Notes: generated by a model not told the origin, from the sequence alone. DNA of 64,000 nucleotides from Leptolyngbya ohadii IS1 (GCF_002215035.1 NZ_NKFP01000001.1:62001-126000); one strand, 5' to 3'. Shown: positions 45,521 to 56,700, counted from the stretch's first letter. Translations and numbers: made by a program.

Positions 45521-48043
45521 GTGCTGATGTCTGATGTGAATCTACGGCTCCAGCCCTACGAACTCCACTACAACCTGGGGTATGTTTTGCAGGAGCAGGG
45601 AAGATGGGAGCAGGCGGCTGTCCACTACCGCAAAGCCATTTGGCTGGGAAAGCAGAGTGGGCAGCCTAAACGTTGTGCCAATGCTCATCACAATCTGGGC
45701 GTCATTCTGGCGCAGCAGGAACGCTGGCTGGCGGCAATTTATCACTATCGGCGGGCGATCGCTCTTCAGCACGAGAATTCCCGGACAGATTCGCAGGAGA
45801 ATCTCCTGTTTTACTGCAATCTGGGAACGGCACTGTTGCAGCAGGGTGAACCTGAGGCGGCGATCGCGGTTTTCCGGCAGGCACTCCAGCAAGGAATCCA
45901 GCAAGAAATCCAGCAGTCTGAGCAGGCAGCTTTGGTTTGGGCAAATTCTTATCATCGCCTGTATCACCACTACGGGCAGGCACTCCAGCAGCAGGGATGT
46001 CTGACTGAGGCGATCGAGGCATACCGTCAATCGCTGGCGATCGATCCGGAGAAAGCAGAGGTTTACTACAATCTGGGGCGTGCTTTCCAGCAGCAGGGCA
46101 ATTGGGTGGAGGCAGGAAACTGCTTTCAGCAGGCGGTGGATCACGATGCAGATCTCACCGTTGCCCGTGCAGACCTGGCATTTGTGTGGCTAAAACTAGG
46201 GCAGTTCGATCGGGCGATGCAGGGTTTTCGTCAGGCGATCGCTCCCAATGCGGCTTTTGTGGCTGCCTACTGTGACTGGATTCTGGGGCAGCAGGAACAC
46301 AGACTGGCAGAAACCGATGAGTTTTCCCAGGCAAGAATCGGCTGTGCTGAGCTGCTAACTGCCCTGCTGCAAATTAACTTTCAAGCTTCTCAAAGTGATT
46401 GTCCTGATCATCTGCCTGATGTTTCACCTGATGTTTTACCTGGTGATTTGTCTGACCGGAAGGATCATCTGGCGCATCTGCGGCTATTGCTGGTGCGGGT
46501 GCTGAGCCATTGGGCAAATGTGCTGACGGACTATGGGGGCGAGCATCAGCTTCGGGCGGCGGAACAGCTTTATCACCATGCGTTGCAGCTTCAGCCCCAG
46601 CAGATGGAACTGTATCACCGTCTGGGAAGCTGTTTGCAGCGGCAAAACCGGGGGACTGCGGCGATCGGGATTTATCGTCTAGCACTGGCGATCGCGCCTG
46701 AAGATGCCGTAATTCAACCTGTGATTCAAGCCGAACTTGAGCAGTTATCGGGGAACTGGCAGACTGGGCAGCGGGATGGACAGGTGGCAAAGGGTGTTTC
46801 CTGTGAGGGGCTGAACTGTCGTCCCTGTCTGCAAAAGATGACGCATTGGTTTGAGCCGATGCGCTTGGAGGAGGGAATTTATCAGCTAACGAATCAATTA
46901 ACGAATCGATTAAAGAACGTTGAGGGCGATCGGCTGGAAAGTGGGCTGAACGATAGAATCCAGGAGGGGAGCGATCGCCAGAATACAGTCATTTGCCAGA
47001 ATACAGTCATTCCTGATGGGCGAGTGTGGGTCGCGCCTCAAACGAATGCGTGGCAGTCCTGCCGAACGGTTGCGGTCTTTTCTGCGGAAGGTGAGATTTT
47101 ACCCCAGCTGTCGCGCAGCTATCCCGATCGGCTTCCGGTTTGTCAGCACCGGGAGGTCATGTTTAACGGACTTCCGGAGGTGTTTCCTGAGCCGCTGTTG
47201 CTTAAAGGAAGGGTAGCGGTTCTATCGAGTCTGTCGGGCAGCGTGTATTTTCACTGGATGATTGATCTGCTGCCGCGACTGAGGATTTTGCAGCGGCAAT
47301 TTAATCTTCAGGACATTGATTACTTTGTCGTTAACAGCAATCAGCGATCGTTTCAGCAGGAAACCCTTCGGGTGTTTGGCATTCATTCCGATCGGATTAT
47401 CGAAAGCGATCGTCATCCTTATGTTCAGGCTGAACAGTTAATTGTTCCAGAATTTGCTAGCGATCTGGGTTGGGCGCAGTCCTGGGCGATCGATTTTTTG
47501 AGGAGAAAGTTGTTATCAAAATTATCAGATCATTCTCTGGAACTCAATTCTTCTGAATCTACTCATCAATCTACCCATAACCATCCGCCCTTGATCTATC
47601 TAAGCCGCAGTGATGCTCGCTATCGTCGGCTGCTCAACGAAGATGAAGTATTTAATTTACTGCAACCCTACGGATTTGTGTCCCTGACGCTGGATTCGCT
47701 TTCGGTTTCGCAGCAGGCGGATCTATTTGCCCATGCCAGGGTAATTGTGGCACCTCATGGCAGCAGCCTGACCAATCTTGTCTTTTGTTCTCCAGGAACT
47801 TCTGTCATTGAGCTAACCTCGCCCCATTACCGACGGCATTACTTCTGGCGCATCAGTCGATTGCTGAATCTGACACATTACGTTATTTTTGGGGAAGTGT
47901 TTTCCTGTCATTTTCTGCGGCAGCTCATGTATCCCAACCCTCTGTTAGAGGATATTTGGGTTAATAGCGATCGCCTGCATCAGGTTATACAGAAAGTTTT
48001 TGTACAGCAAGGTTTCGCTCAGTGTAGTTCTGCGCCAATCTGA
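45521..48043 (+). CDS. TPR-glycosyltransferase family 61 fusion
   Basis: An 840-aa protein. Residues ~10-410 contain about eight TPR units (for example YNLGYVLQEQGRWEQAAVHYRKAI), interrupted by an Asp/Pro-rich insert (~290-315). The C-terminal half (~515-830) matches GT61 (DUF563) enzymes: GSVYFHWMIDLLPRL, LIYLSRSDARYRRLLNE and the hallmark VIVAPHGSSLTNLVFCSPGTSVIEL. TPRs usually recruit protein acceptors, so protein or glycan O-glycosylation is plausible. GTG 45521 is preferred because AGGG lies nine bases upstream; ATG 45527 is the alternative. It follows the RTX gene by 26 bp. Confidence 0.87.
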   Translation: MLMSDVNLRLQPYELHYNLGYVLQEQGRWEQAAVHYRKAIWLGKQSGQPKRCANAHHNLGVILAQQERWLAAIYHYRRAIALQHENSRTDSQENLLFYCNLGTALLQQGEPEAAIAVFRQALQQGIQQEIQQSEQAALVWANSYHRLYHHYGQALQQQGCLTEAIEAYRQSLAIDPEKAEVYYNLGRAFQQQGNWVEAGNCFQQAVDHDADLTVARADLAFVWLKLGQFDRAMQGFRQAIAPNAAFVAAYCDWILGQQEHRLAETDEFSQARIGCAELLTALLQINFQASQSDCPDHLPDVSPDVLPGDLSDRKDHLAHLRLLLVRVLSHWANVLTDYGGEHQLRAAEQLYHHALQLQPQQMELYHRLGSCLQRQNRGTAAIGIYRLALAIAPEDAVIQPVIQAELEQLSGNWQTGQRDGQVAKGVSCEGLNCRPCLQKMTHWFEPMRLEEGIYQLTNQLTNRLKNVEGDRLESGLNDRIQEGSDRQNTVICQNTVIPDGRVWVAPQTNAWQSCRTVAVFSAEGEILPQLSRSYPDRLPVCQHREVMFNGLPEVFPEPLLLKGRVAVLSSLSGSVYFHWMIDLLPRLRILQRQFNLQDIDYFVVNSNQRSFQQETLRVFGIHSDRIIESDRHPYVQAEQLIVPEFASDLGWAQSWAIDFLRRKLLSKLSDHSLELNSSESTHQSTHNHPPLIYLSRSDARYRRLLNEDEVFNLLQPYGFVSLTLDSLSVSQQADLFAHARVIVAPHGSSLTNLVFCSPGTSVIELTSPHYRRHYFWRISRLLNLTHYVIFGEVFSCHFLRQLMYPNPLLEDIWVNSDRLHQVIQKVFVQQGFAQCSSAPI

Positions 48044-48097
48044 ATGTTTCACTGTGAATGTATTAGCGCGAACGTACTAGCGCGAATGTGCCAACTT
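48042..48097. repeat. 14-bp tandem repeat x4 beginning at the stop codon
   Basis: Units start GAATGTTTCACTGT (48042), GAATGTATTAGCGC (48056), GAACGTACTAGCGC (48070) and GAATGTGCCAACTT (48084). The first unit overlaps the TGA of the TPR-GT61 gene. Confidence 0.88.
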
Positions 48098-48211
48098 GAA
48101 CATCGCTTCTCGTCATTTTTACGCTATCTATTTCGTTTCCAAGTCTGTTTTAATTCGAGTCTCTTTTGATTTCCGTGTTTGGAGTTCCTTCACTGCTAGC
48201 CCTATTTGAGC

Positions 48212-50179
48212 ATGATGATTTCCTTAGAGGACGCAGTTTCCGCCTGTGATATCGCCCTGAAAGCCGAATCGGAATCGCAGCTCCGGTCTGCCTGCCAAGC
48301 GCTGGGCAATATGCTGCAAGTGTCAGGGCGCTTTTCTGCGGCGGTGCAGTGGCATACCTGGGCAGTGGCTCCCCCCGAAAACCGGAAGGAAATGTTTGCC
48401 CGGCTGGGTGCCCTCTATGGACAGCAGCAGCGCTGGCAGGAAGCGATCGTCGCCTATCAGCAGGCAGTTCAGTGGGATGTGGACTACGCCCCGGCTCACT
48501 GGAGTCTTGCCAATCTTTACGGGCAGGTGGGCGATCGGGCAGCAGAGATCTACCATCGGGAGCGGGCGATCCAGTGCAATCCCAACTGGGCAACCCCCAA
48601 GCATCAGTTTGATCTGGGCAATGATCTGATGGCGGAGCAGCGATCGGAAGAGGCGATCGTCTATTACCGGGGGTCGGTGGAGCGCCATCCTGATTTCTTC
48701 GAGGCACACTACAATCTGGCGGTTGCCCTGATGCAGCAGCAAAACTGGACAGAAGCACAGGCAGCCCTTCAGCGATCGATTGAGCTAGAGCCAAATCACG
48801 CGCCTGCCTATTACGCCCTCGGACAAATTGCCCAGCAGCAGGAGGACTGGCAGCATGTTCTGAATTGCTTCTCGGAAGCGGTTAAGCGCGATCCAAACTA
48901 TCGGCTGGCATGGTCTGCCCTGGGGGAAGCCTGTTTGAAATTGCAGGAATGGGATGGGGCGATCGAGGCGTATCAGCAGGCAATTCAACTGGGCGCGGAT
49001 TCTGCCTGGACGTATCACAATCTGGGCTATGCCCTGTTTAAGCAGCAGCAGTTTGATTCGGCAATAACCTGGCTTCAGCGGGCGATCGAAGTCAATCCGC
49101 AGCCGTGGTTTTATCTGCATTGGGCAGAGATTGAGATTCAGCGGCAGGACTGGCGGACGGCAACCGAGGTGCTGCTCACGGCAGTTCAGCTCCAGCCGGA
49201 TTTGGATGCGCTCTATTCCCCCCTGGGACGATCGCTGCGTCATTGGCTGAAACAGGACGGCGATCGAACCGATGTAATTGTGGAAAGTTTGCTTCAGCCT
49301 GAATCTCGGCAGGTTGAGTTTTATTGTGCGATCGCTCAATCCCTGATCGCCTACCAACAGTACGAAGGGGCAGCGCTGTTTTATCGGCTAGCCGTGGCGC
49401 AGGATGCCTCTCTGGAACCGCAGCTCCAGCAGGTTCAGATGCAGCAGAACTATTTGAACCACAAAATCGCGGATCTCTATTGGACGATCGATCAGTTTCC
49501 GCAGGCGGACGATGGCTATACGCGGCTTGCCCACCTGTTGGCAGATCAGGGAGAGATGGAGGCGGCGATCGCACTGCACCGAAAAGCGTTGGGCTGTAAG
49601 GGCTGGCAAAAGGCGATCGAGCGGCAGTATGTCTTTACCCGCGATTGGTTTACCCACAATATTCCAATCTGGACAGAACAGTTGCGGGAATGGGTCGATC
49701 GCTCCTCTTTGCGGGCACTGGAAATCGGCTGTTTTGAGGGAATGGCGTCCTGCTGGCTGCTGGATCATGTGCTGACTGCGACGGATGCGCGGCTCGTCTG
49801 TGTCGATCGCTATTTGCAGGAGAATTTTCTCACCAACATTGATCGCGCCACTATTCATCCCGCCAATGGGGTGCAGAAGGTTGTCCGGCACTGGGGGGAC
49901 TCCCATCGGGTGCTGCCGCGCTTGGAATCAGCCAGTTTTGACCTCATCTATGTCAGCGGCGACCCACGAGCCAGCCATATTCAAAAAGACGGTGAACTGT
50001 CCTGGAATCTCTTAAAGCCGAATGGTCTGCTGATTTTTGACTACTACGGCTGGGTGAATCAGGAGCCGATCGATCAGCGATCGAGTCTGGGAATTGACGC
50101 CTTTATTGATTCAATGGGGTCTGTGATCGAGGTGTTGCATCGGGGTTATCAGGTCATTGTGCGGAAGCGGGAGGGCTAA
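48212..50179 (+). CDS. TPR protein with divergent class-I methyltransferase domain
   Basis: A 655-aa protein with about ten TPR units (residues ~25-470; for example EAHYNLAVALMQQQNWTEAQAAL). A linker with WFTHNIPIW follows, then a C-terminal Methyltransf_24-like domain (~510-650): SAM-binding LEIGCFEGMASCWLLDHV and the final strand LLKPNGLLIFDYY. Where its paralogue has IDGCHLAKHVEQD, this one has VSGDPRASHIQKD, so the conserved DGxH acid-His pair is lost. It may be inactive or altered in substrate. ATG 48212 is used; a TTG six bases upstream is possible. The next gene begins 4 bp after its stop. Confidence 0.83.
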   Translation: MMISLEDAVSACDIALKAESESQLRSACQALGNMLQVSGRFSAAVQWHTWAVAPPENRKEMFARLGALYGQQQRWQEAIVAYQQAVQWDVDYAPAHWSLANLYGQVGDRAAEIYHRERAIQCNPNWATPKHQFDLGNDLMAEQRSEEAIVYYRGSVERHPDFFEAHYNLAVALMQQQNWTEAQAALQRSIELEPNHAPAYYALGQIAQQQEDWQHVLNCFSEAVKRDPNYRLAWSALGEACLKLQEWDGAIEAYQQAIQLGADSAWTYHNLGYALFKQQQFDSAITWLQRAIEVNPQPWFYLHWAEIEIQRQDWRTATEVLLTAVQLQPDLDALYSPLGRSLRHWLKQDGDRTDVIVESLLQPESRQVEFYCAIAQSLIAYQQYEGAALFYRLAVAQDASLEPQLQQVQMQQNYLNHKIADLYWTIDQFPQADDGYTRLAHLLADQGEMEAAIALHRKALGCKGWQKAIERQYVFTRDWFTHNIPIWTEQLREWVDRSSLRALEIGCFEGMASCWLLDHVLTATDARLVCVDRYLQENFLTNIDRATIHPANGVQKVVRHWGDSHRVLPRLESASFDLIYVSGDPRASHIQKDGELSWNLLKPNGLLIFDYYGWVNQEPIDQRSSLGIDAFIDSMGSVIEVLHRGYQVIVRKREG

Positions 50180-50183
50180 AGGG

Positions 50184-51584
50184 ATGAATCTGCCAAATCC
50201 GGTGGTGCAAAGTTCTGCTGTTCCAAATTCTGTTATTCCAAGTTCTGTCGTTTCAAATTCTGTCGGGCAACCCTTACCGGCTGAACACTCGCTAGAAGCG
50301 GCGATCGAAGCGATCGAACAGGGGCAGCTTTTGTGCGAACAGAAGCGCTGGCAGGAGGTTACACTGCTCTGTCGGCAGGCACTCCAGATGCTTGAACCGG
50401 GGACAGCAACCGCCTATCGCCTGTTAGGGTGGGCACTTCAGGAGCAGGGCAATCTGGCAGAAGCAGAAATCTTCTACAGGAAGGCGATCGAACTCCAGCC
50501 TACAGCAGCGGAAACCCAGGCGCGATTGGGCAGTCTCTATGCGGCTCAGGCTCGCTGGACGGAGGCAATTTTCTGCTATGAGCGGGCGATCGAACTCGAC
50601 GGGGATTTTGTGGGGGCATATCTGAAGCTGGGCGAAGCGTTGCAGCAGCAGGGCAATCCAGCCCAGGCAGCGCTAAATTTTTATCAGGCATTTCGGCGAC
50701 AGCCGGGTTTAGTGTCTGCCCACGAACTGCTTCAGCTCGGCAATACGCTCCGAGAACAGGATAATCCGGAAGCGGCGATTGGTTCCTATCGGCTGGCGCT
50801 CTCGCAGGATAAGCAGCTCTTGTCCGCCTGGGTGGGGCTGATTGAAACCCTCCAGCAGCAGGGAAGAACTCAGGAAGCGATCGCCTCCTACTATCAGGCA
50901 ATTGCCCTTCATCCCGACCAGGCGCACCTTTACGCAAAGCTGGGAAATTTGCTGGCGGATCGGGGTCAGGGGACAGAGGCGATCGGACTGCATCAGCGGG
51001 CAATCAAACTGTGGGGCTGGCAGCAGGGCGATCGCTATCAGTTCACTTACGACTGGTTTACCCACAATCTGCCTCACTGGTGGGAGATTTTGCAGCCCTA
51101 CGTCCATCAGCCCAATCTGCACTTCCTTGAAATCGGCAGCTTTGAGGGGATGGCAACCTGCTGGCTGCTCGACCATGTTCTTACCCATCCCTCGGCGAAA
51201 TTAACGACGATCGATCCGTCCTACTCGCCCCGGTTTGATTACAATCTGTCGCAAACAGCAAGCGGTGACAGGGTGAATAAGCTGATCGGCAGTTCCCATG
51301 ATTTGTTGCCTGCGCTACCTGCTGCGGGGTTTGAAGTGATCTACATTGATGGCTGTCATCTGGCAAAGCACGTTGAACAGGATGCCCAACTCGCCTGGAT
51401 GCTGCTGAAGTCGGGAGGTTTGCTCATCTTCGATGATTATCTGTGGAGCGATCCACAGTTTCCCCAGGATGATCCGCGTCTGGGAATTGATGCCTTTCTT
51501 GCCGCCGTGCCCGATCGCTTTGAGCGAGTTCATCAGGGATATCAACTCGTTATTCGCAAATGCGGTTCCTCTCGCATCGACTGA
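50184..51584 (+). CDS. TPR protein with class-I methyltransferase domain
   Basis: A 466-aa protein: a low-complexity Ser/Val/Asn N-terminus (encoded by ~15-bp DNA repeats), TPR units at residues ~40-290, and a Methyltransf_24-like domain at ~310-460. The domain shows LEIGSFEGMATCWLLDHVL, IDGCHLAKHVEQDA and LLKSGGLLIFDDY, all family hallmarks. It shares WFTHN, the SAM motif and the tail QLVIRK with the upstream gene, so the pair arose by duplication. The start is ATG 50184, four bases after the previous stop, preceded by AAAGGG. It probably methylates a sugar or small acceptor brought by the TPRs; the acceptor is unknown. Confidence 0.86.
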   Translation: MNLPNPVVQSSAVPNSVIPSSVVSNSVGQPLPAEHSLEAAIEAIEQGQLLCEQKRWQEVTLLCRQALQMLEPGTATAYRLLGWALQEQGNLAEAEIFYRKAIELQPTAAETQARLGSLYAAQARWTEAIFCYERAIELDGDFVGAYLKLGEALQQQGNPAQAALNFYQAFRRQPGLVSAHELLQLGNTLREQDNPEAAIGSYRLALSQDKQLLSAWVGLIETLQQQGRTQEAIASYYQAIALHPDQAHLYAKLGNLLADRGQGTEAIGLHQRAIKLWGWQQGDRYQFTYDWFTHNLPHWWEILQPYVHQPNLHFLEIGSFEGMATCWLLDHVLTHPSAKLTTIDPSYSPRFDYNLSQTASGDRVNKLIGSSHDLLPALPAAGFEVIYIDGCHLAKHVEQDAQLAWMLLKSGGLLIFDDYLWSDPQFPQDDPRLGIDAFLAAVPDRFERVHQGYQLVIRKCGSSRID

Positions 51585-51772
51585 TTGATCTGTTGCCTGA
51601 TCTGTAATGACTTGACTCAAAGTGGGTATCTTCGCCCCAACGGTTTACTCCATTCATTTCTATCTTTTGACCGCAGGATTCTTCAGACTTCCCGATCGCA
51701 GGTTCAATTGCAATTTCAATCACAGGTTCAGCCCCGTTCTTCGATTTGCTCACCGACTAGAACAATCGCACC

Positions 51773-53683
51773 ATGCAAGACTCTACCTATCCTCACAATC
51801 AGGCTTCTCCTAACGGTACTCACACCAGCGGCAGTCAAAACGGCATCTCGTTTGAATTGAGCCTAGAAGCCGAACCTCCTGCACGCCTTGAAACTGTTCC
51901 TCCGCTGGTCAAACGGCAGCCCGATTTTTCCGACGAGGAGCAGGCAGAACGGGCAATGCAGGCAAAGGAACTGCTGCGCCAAGCCGACGTTTATTTGATG
52001 CAGGGCAAGGTAGAACCCGCGATCGCTCATTATCGTCGTGCGCTTGAGTTTGATTCTAATCTGGTCGATGCTCATCAGGGATTAGCCGAAGCCCTCACTC
52101 ACCAGGGACACCTGGAGGAAGCCGCCGCTCATTATCAAAAGGCGATCGATCTATTGCCGTCTCCGCTGCTCCTTTCACCACAATTGACTACTGCCGAACA
52201 ATCGGCTGGAAATTCTTCCGGGTTTGGTGCTGCGCTTGCTTCTGCGCCTGCTTCTGCGCCTGGTTCTAAGTTTGATTTCGAGCCTAACTCCGAGCCGGAT
52301 ACGGAAATTCTGATGGCTGAGTCTCCCCTGGCTTCTCCCAATGATCCAACACCAGTGCCGACGATCGATCAGCTTCCCTGGTATGAGCAGGCGGCTTTTT
52401 ATTTGCAGCAGGGCGCTGCTTTTTGCGATCGGCAACAGTGGCAGGACACGATCTCAGCCTGTGAACGAGCAGTGAAGCTACTCGCGCCTCAGATGGGGTT
52501 AACCTTTCGCCTTCTGGGTCGGGCATGGCAGGCAAAGAAACAGCTAGACGAAGCTGAGCAGTCCTATTGCAGGTCATTGGCGATCGATCCGGCGGTGGCG
52601 GAAACCTATGCGCGACTAGGCAGTGTCTACGCGGAGCAGGGGCAATTCAGTGAAGCGGTTGATTTGTTTCAGCAGGCGATCGAGCGTGACCCAAATTTTG
52701 CGGGGGCTTATCTGAAGCTGGGTGAGGTCTGGCAGCAGTTGGGCGATCGGGAGCAGGCAGCGGACTGTTTGTATCGGGCATATCGACTGCAACCGGGCTG
52801 GAAGACGGCAAAGGAGCATTTGCAGCTCGGTAATTTGCTGATGGTTCAGGGCAAATACGCGCAGGCAGAGGCTTGCTACCGTCAGGCGATCGAACTGATG
52901 CCCCAGTCCCCGGATGCTTATCACAATCTGGCGGTTCTACTGGGTAAGCAGCAGCGCTGGCAGGAAGCGATTGAATCTCATCAGCAGGCGATCGAGCGAC
53001 AGCCCAAAAATCCGCGCCTTTATGCGGCTCTGGGTCAGACGTTAATGCGGTTGAACCGCTGGCAGGAAGCGATCGACTGTTACCAGAAAGTGACTCAGCT
53101 CATGCCGGAATATCCGCAGCTGCAAAATGCTCTGGCGCAGATCGAACAGTGTCAGCGGTCAATGATGGCAGAGTCCTACGGCAGGATGGCAAAAAAACTG
53201 GCAGATGATCAGCAGTGGCAGGAGGCAATGGACTGTTACCGTCAGGCGATCGATCGCAATTCCCAAAATGTCGAACTTAAGGTTGGCTTGGCACAGGCTT
53301 TTTCTGCCCTGATGCAGTGGCAGGATGCGGCAGTTTGCTACGAGGAGGCGATCGCGCTGCAAGCCAGTCAGGGAGGCGATCGCTCTGAGGAATTGCAGGC
53401 GAAACATTATCTGGCACTGGCGGATGTGCTGGTGAAACTAGGACGGTTTGAAGAAGCCACACAACATTATCGTCAGGTTATTCTGAATCCGTCTTTGAAT
53501 TCGTCAAAGATATCTGCTCAGACAAATTCTGTGATACCTGAAGGAATTTCTGAGAAGACAGCAAAGATAATTCCATCGGCGACGATCGACGGAAAAGCAC
53601 AGGGAAAACCTGGAGAAGGGATCGGAGAAAGGAATGGGAAACAATCTGGGACGATCGTTAACTTAGCCTACGCGACTCCCTAG
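51773..53683 (+). CDS. TPR-repeat protein without catalytic domain
   Basis: A 636-aa protein. TPR units at residues ~45-125, then an Ala/Ser/Pro/Glu linker (~140-200, including SAPASAPG from 12-bp DNA repeats), then a long second TPR block (~205-560). The tail (~570-636) is Ser/Lys/Gly-rich and disordered. Residues ~205-360 align by eye with the TPR part of the upstream methyltransferase protein (AETYARLGSVYAEQG, GAYLKLGE, LQLGN), so it looks like a duplicate that lacks the transferase domain. It may act as an adaptor for the neighbouring enzymes. It is 188 bp from the previous gene and 110 bp from the next. Confidence 0.83.
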   Translation: MQDSTYPHNQASPNGTHTSGSQNGISFELSLEAEPPARLETVPPLVKRQPDFSDEEQAERAMQAKELLRQADVYLMQGKVEPAIAHYRRALEFDSNLVDAHQGLAEALTHQGHLEEAAAHYQKAIDLLPSPLLLSPQLTTAEQSAGNSSGFGAALASAPASAPGSKFDFEPNSEPDTEILMAESPLASPNDPTPVPTIDQLPWYEQAAFYLQQGAAFCDRQQWQDTISACERAVKLLAPQMGLTFRLLGRAWQAKKQLDEAEQSYCRSLAIDPAVAETYARLGSVYAEQGQFSEAVDLFQQAIERDPNFAGAYLKLGEVWQQLGDREQAADCLYRAYRLQPGWKTAKEHLQLGNLLMVQGKYAQAEACYRQAIELMPQSPDAYHNLAVLLGKQQRWQEAIESHQQAIERQPKNPRLYAALGQTLMRLNRWQEAIDCYQKVTQLMPEYPQLQNALAQIEQCQRSMMAESYGRMAKKLADDQQWQEAMDCYRQAIDRNSQNVELKVGLAQAFSALMQWQDAAVCYEEAIALQASQGGDRSEELQAKHYLALADVLVKLGRFEEATQHYRQVILNPSLNSSKISAQTNSVIPEGISEKTAKIIPSATIDGKAQGKPGEGIGERNGKQSGTIVNLAYATP

Positions 53684-53716
53684 AAAATCTGGGGTTGATG
53701 CAATGGAGCCTGAAGA

Positions 53717-53744
53717 TCCCCCTAGCTCTCCTTAGGAAGGGGGA
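53717..53744. repeat. Inverted repeat before TPR-GT2 gene
   Basis: TCCCCCT (53717-53723) and AGGGGGA (53738-53744) flank a 14-nt loop containing CTCCTTAGG. This resembles small C-rich palindromic repeats dispersed in cyanobacterial genomes; it could also act as a weak terminator. Confidence 0.6.
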
Positions 53745-53793
53745 ACCGAGCTAAGTTTATTCCACCTGTCCAAACCACTCTCGGACAAAAACT

Positions 53794-56700
53794 ATGGTCA
53801 GCCAGGTAAAGCGCGATTCTCTGCAACACCCCCCTCATCAGACCAGCCGATCGCATCCAGAAACGGCAGCGGCGTATAAATTGCTGGGCGATGATTGGCT
53901 GAATCAGCAGCAGTGGCAGCAGGCACAGACAGCCTATGAGCAGGCATTAAAGCTGGAGCCAGACAGCGCAGAGATTTACGTGAGCCTGGGAACCGTGGCG
54001 GTGCATCAGCAACACTGGGCAGCGGCGGCGCAGTGCTACGAAAAGGCGGTGACGCTCGATCCGACTCTGGCGATCGCGTTCTGGAATTTGTCGCTGGCGC
54101 ACAAGCAGTTAGGCAACTCGGAGGCAATGCTAAACGCCTATTTTCAGGCACTCACCCTTCAGCCAGATTGGGCAACGGCGGAGGAACATGAGCGGCTAGG
54201 CAATCACTTTTTGCAGCAGCAGCAGTGGGTAGCGGCGATCGCCTGCTATGACCGGGCAGTTGCTCAGGACGATCGGCTTGCGGATGCTCATCTCAAGCGG
54301 GGGATTGCGCTTCAGAAACAGGGAGATCCGGCAGCGGCAGTGTCCTCTTACCAGCAGGCGATCGCCCTGAATCCGCAGGCGTGGCTGGCTTATCACAGTC
54401 TGGGGGATGCGCTGCTGGCGCAGAAGCAGGAATCGGAGGCAGTGGTGGCGTACCGTCAATCGATCGCCCTTAATCCGGACTACTCCTGGTCTTACAACAA
54501 TTTGGGGGATGCCTACCGCAATCTACAAGCGTGGGATCGGGCAATTGAGGCATATCAGCAGGCGATCGCGCTCAATCCTGAATTTCACTGGTCGCATTAC
54601 AACCTGGGGGATGCGCTGGCGAAGCGGAATCAGTGGCAGGCGGCGATCGAGGCTTATAAAAAGGCGATCGAACTGGAGCCGAATTTAACCGTTGCCCATC
54701 GTAACCTTAGTCGTGCCCTGCAACAGCGTGCCGCTGCCGATCTCGCCGATGCCCTGAGCGGCTATTTGCGGTTGATTCAGCAAGATCCAGACGATTTGGA
54801 AAGCTATCGGGGGGCACTGCAAATTAAGCGAGACGATCCAGCGCTTCATGTGGGATTCGCTAATGCCCTGATGCGGCAAAATCAGCTTGATCAGGCGATC
54901 GTGTTTTATCAGAATGCGCTGCTGTTCGACCCGGATCACGCGGAGGCAAAACTGCGGATTCGTAAACTGGAAGCCCGGCAAAAATCCAGGGCGAAGACCT
55001 TTGGGTTTGCGGTTCATTCCGCTGATTATGCCCTGTGGCTTCAGGAGAATGCGCCCAAGCCAGAAGACTTTATTCGCATGGCGCAGACCGTGCCAACGCT
55101 GAAGTATAAGCCGCTGATTAGCGTGGTTGTGCCGATTTACAATCCGCCGGAGCAGTTTTTGCGGGACATGATTCAGTCGGTGCGGGAGCAGATCTATCCC
55201 CACTGGGAACTGTGCCTTGCGGATGACTGTTCCTCGAAGCCGCATGTCCGGCGAGTCCTGGAGGAATTTGCTGCCAGAGATGCCCGCATCAAAGTGGTTT
55301 ACCGGGAAACCAATGGGCATATTGCCGCTGCCTCCAACTCTGCCCTGAAGCTGGCAACCGGAGACTATGTGACGCTGCTGGATCACGATGATCTGCTAAC
55401 GCCGGATGCGCTGTACGAAGTAGTTTCGCTGCTGAACCGTCACCCAGAAGCGGATTTAATCTACTCCGACGAGGACAAGATCAACGATCGCCAGGAACTC
55501 CTCAGCCCCCACTTCAAGCCGGATTGGTGTCCCGATTTGCTGCTGTCCCAGAATTACGTCTGCCATCTGGGCACCTATCGCCGGACGATTATTAATCAGA
55601 TTGGCGGTTTTCGCGTCGGCTATGAGGGGAGTCAGGACTATGATCTGGTGCTGCGATTCACGGAAAAGACAAATAACATTTTCCACATTCCCAAAATTCT
55701 CTATCACTGGCGTATCCATCCCGAATCGGTTGCCAGCGGTTCCGCCGCAAAGCCCTACGCCTACGAAGCTGCCCTCCGCGCCCTCCAGGATGCCCTCGAT
55801 CGTCGGGGGGAAGGGGGTCAGGTTGCCCATCATGCGATCGTCACGGGTCTTTATACGGTACGCTATGCCATTCGTGATCCCAAACTAGTGAGCATTATTA
55901 TTCCCAGTCGGAATCTGGGGGATGTTCTCGATCGCTGTCTGCAATCCATCTTTGCGAAGAGCACCTATCCTCACTACGAAGTGATTGTGATTGACAACGG
56001 CAGTGACGAACCGGAAACGCTGGCAATTCTGAAGCAGTGGCAGCAGCGTGAACCCGATCGTTTTCGCTGTCATCGACTGGATATTCCCTTTAACTATTCC
56101 CGCTTGAATAACTACGGGGTTTCCCAGGCAAGGGGCGATTATCTCCTGTTTCTGAATAATGATACAGAAGTGATTACGCCGGACTGGATTGAGGCAATGG
56201 TCGAACAGGCGCAAAGAACGAGTGTGGGGGCGATCGGGGCAATCCTGCTCTACCCGGACAATACAATTCAGCATGCGGGCGTTATGCTGGGCGTCAGTGG
56301 AGTCGCAGAACACAGCCACAAACATTTTCCGCTTGGCGATCCGGGCTACTTTGGCAGGCTCTTCTGCGTGAGCAACTACTCTGCTGTGACGGGTGCCTGC
56401 GTCATGTGTCGGCGAGAGGTCTATGAGCAGGTGGGCGGCTTCGATGAAACGCTCAGGGTGGCATATAACGATATTGATTTTTGTCTGAAGCTGCGGCGGC
56501 AGGGATACCATAACCTCGTGTTGTCCCATGTGTCTCTTTATCACCACGAGTCCAAGAGCCGGGGCGCAGAAGACACGCCGGAAAAGCAGCAGCGATTTCA
56601 GCAGGAAATTCAGGCGATGCACCAAACCTGGGCAGATGTGATTGCCCATGACCCCTGCTATAACCCCAACCTGACGCGACAGGGCGGCAGCTACCGTCTA

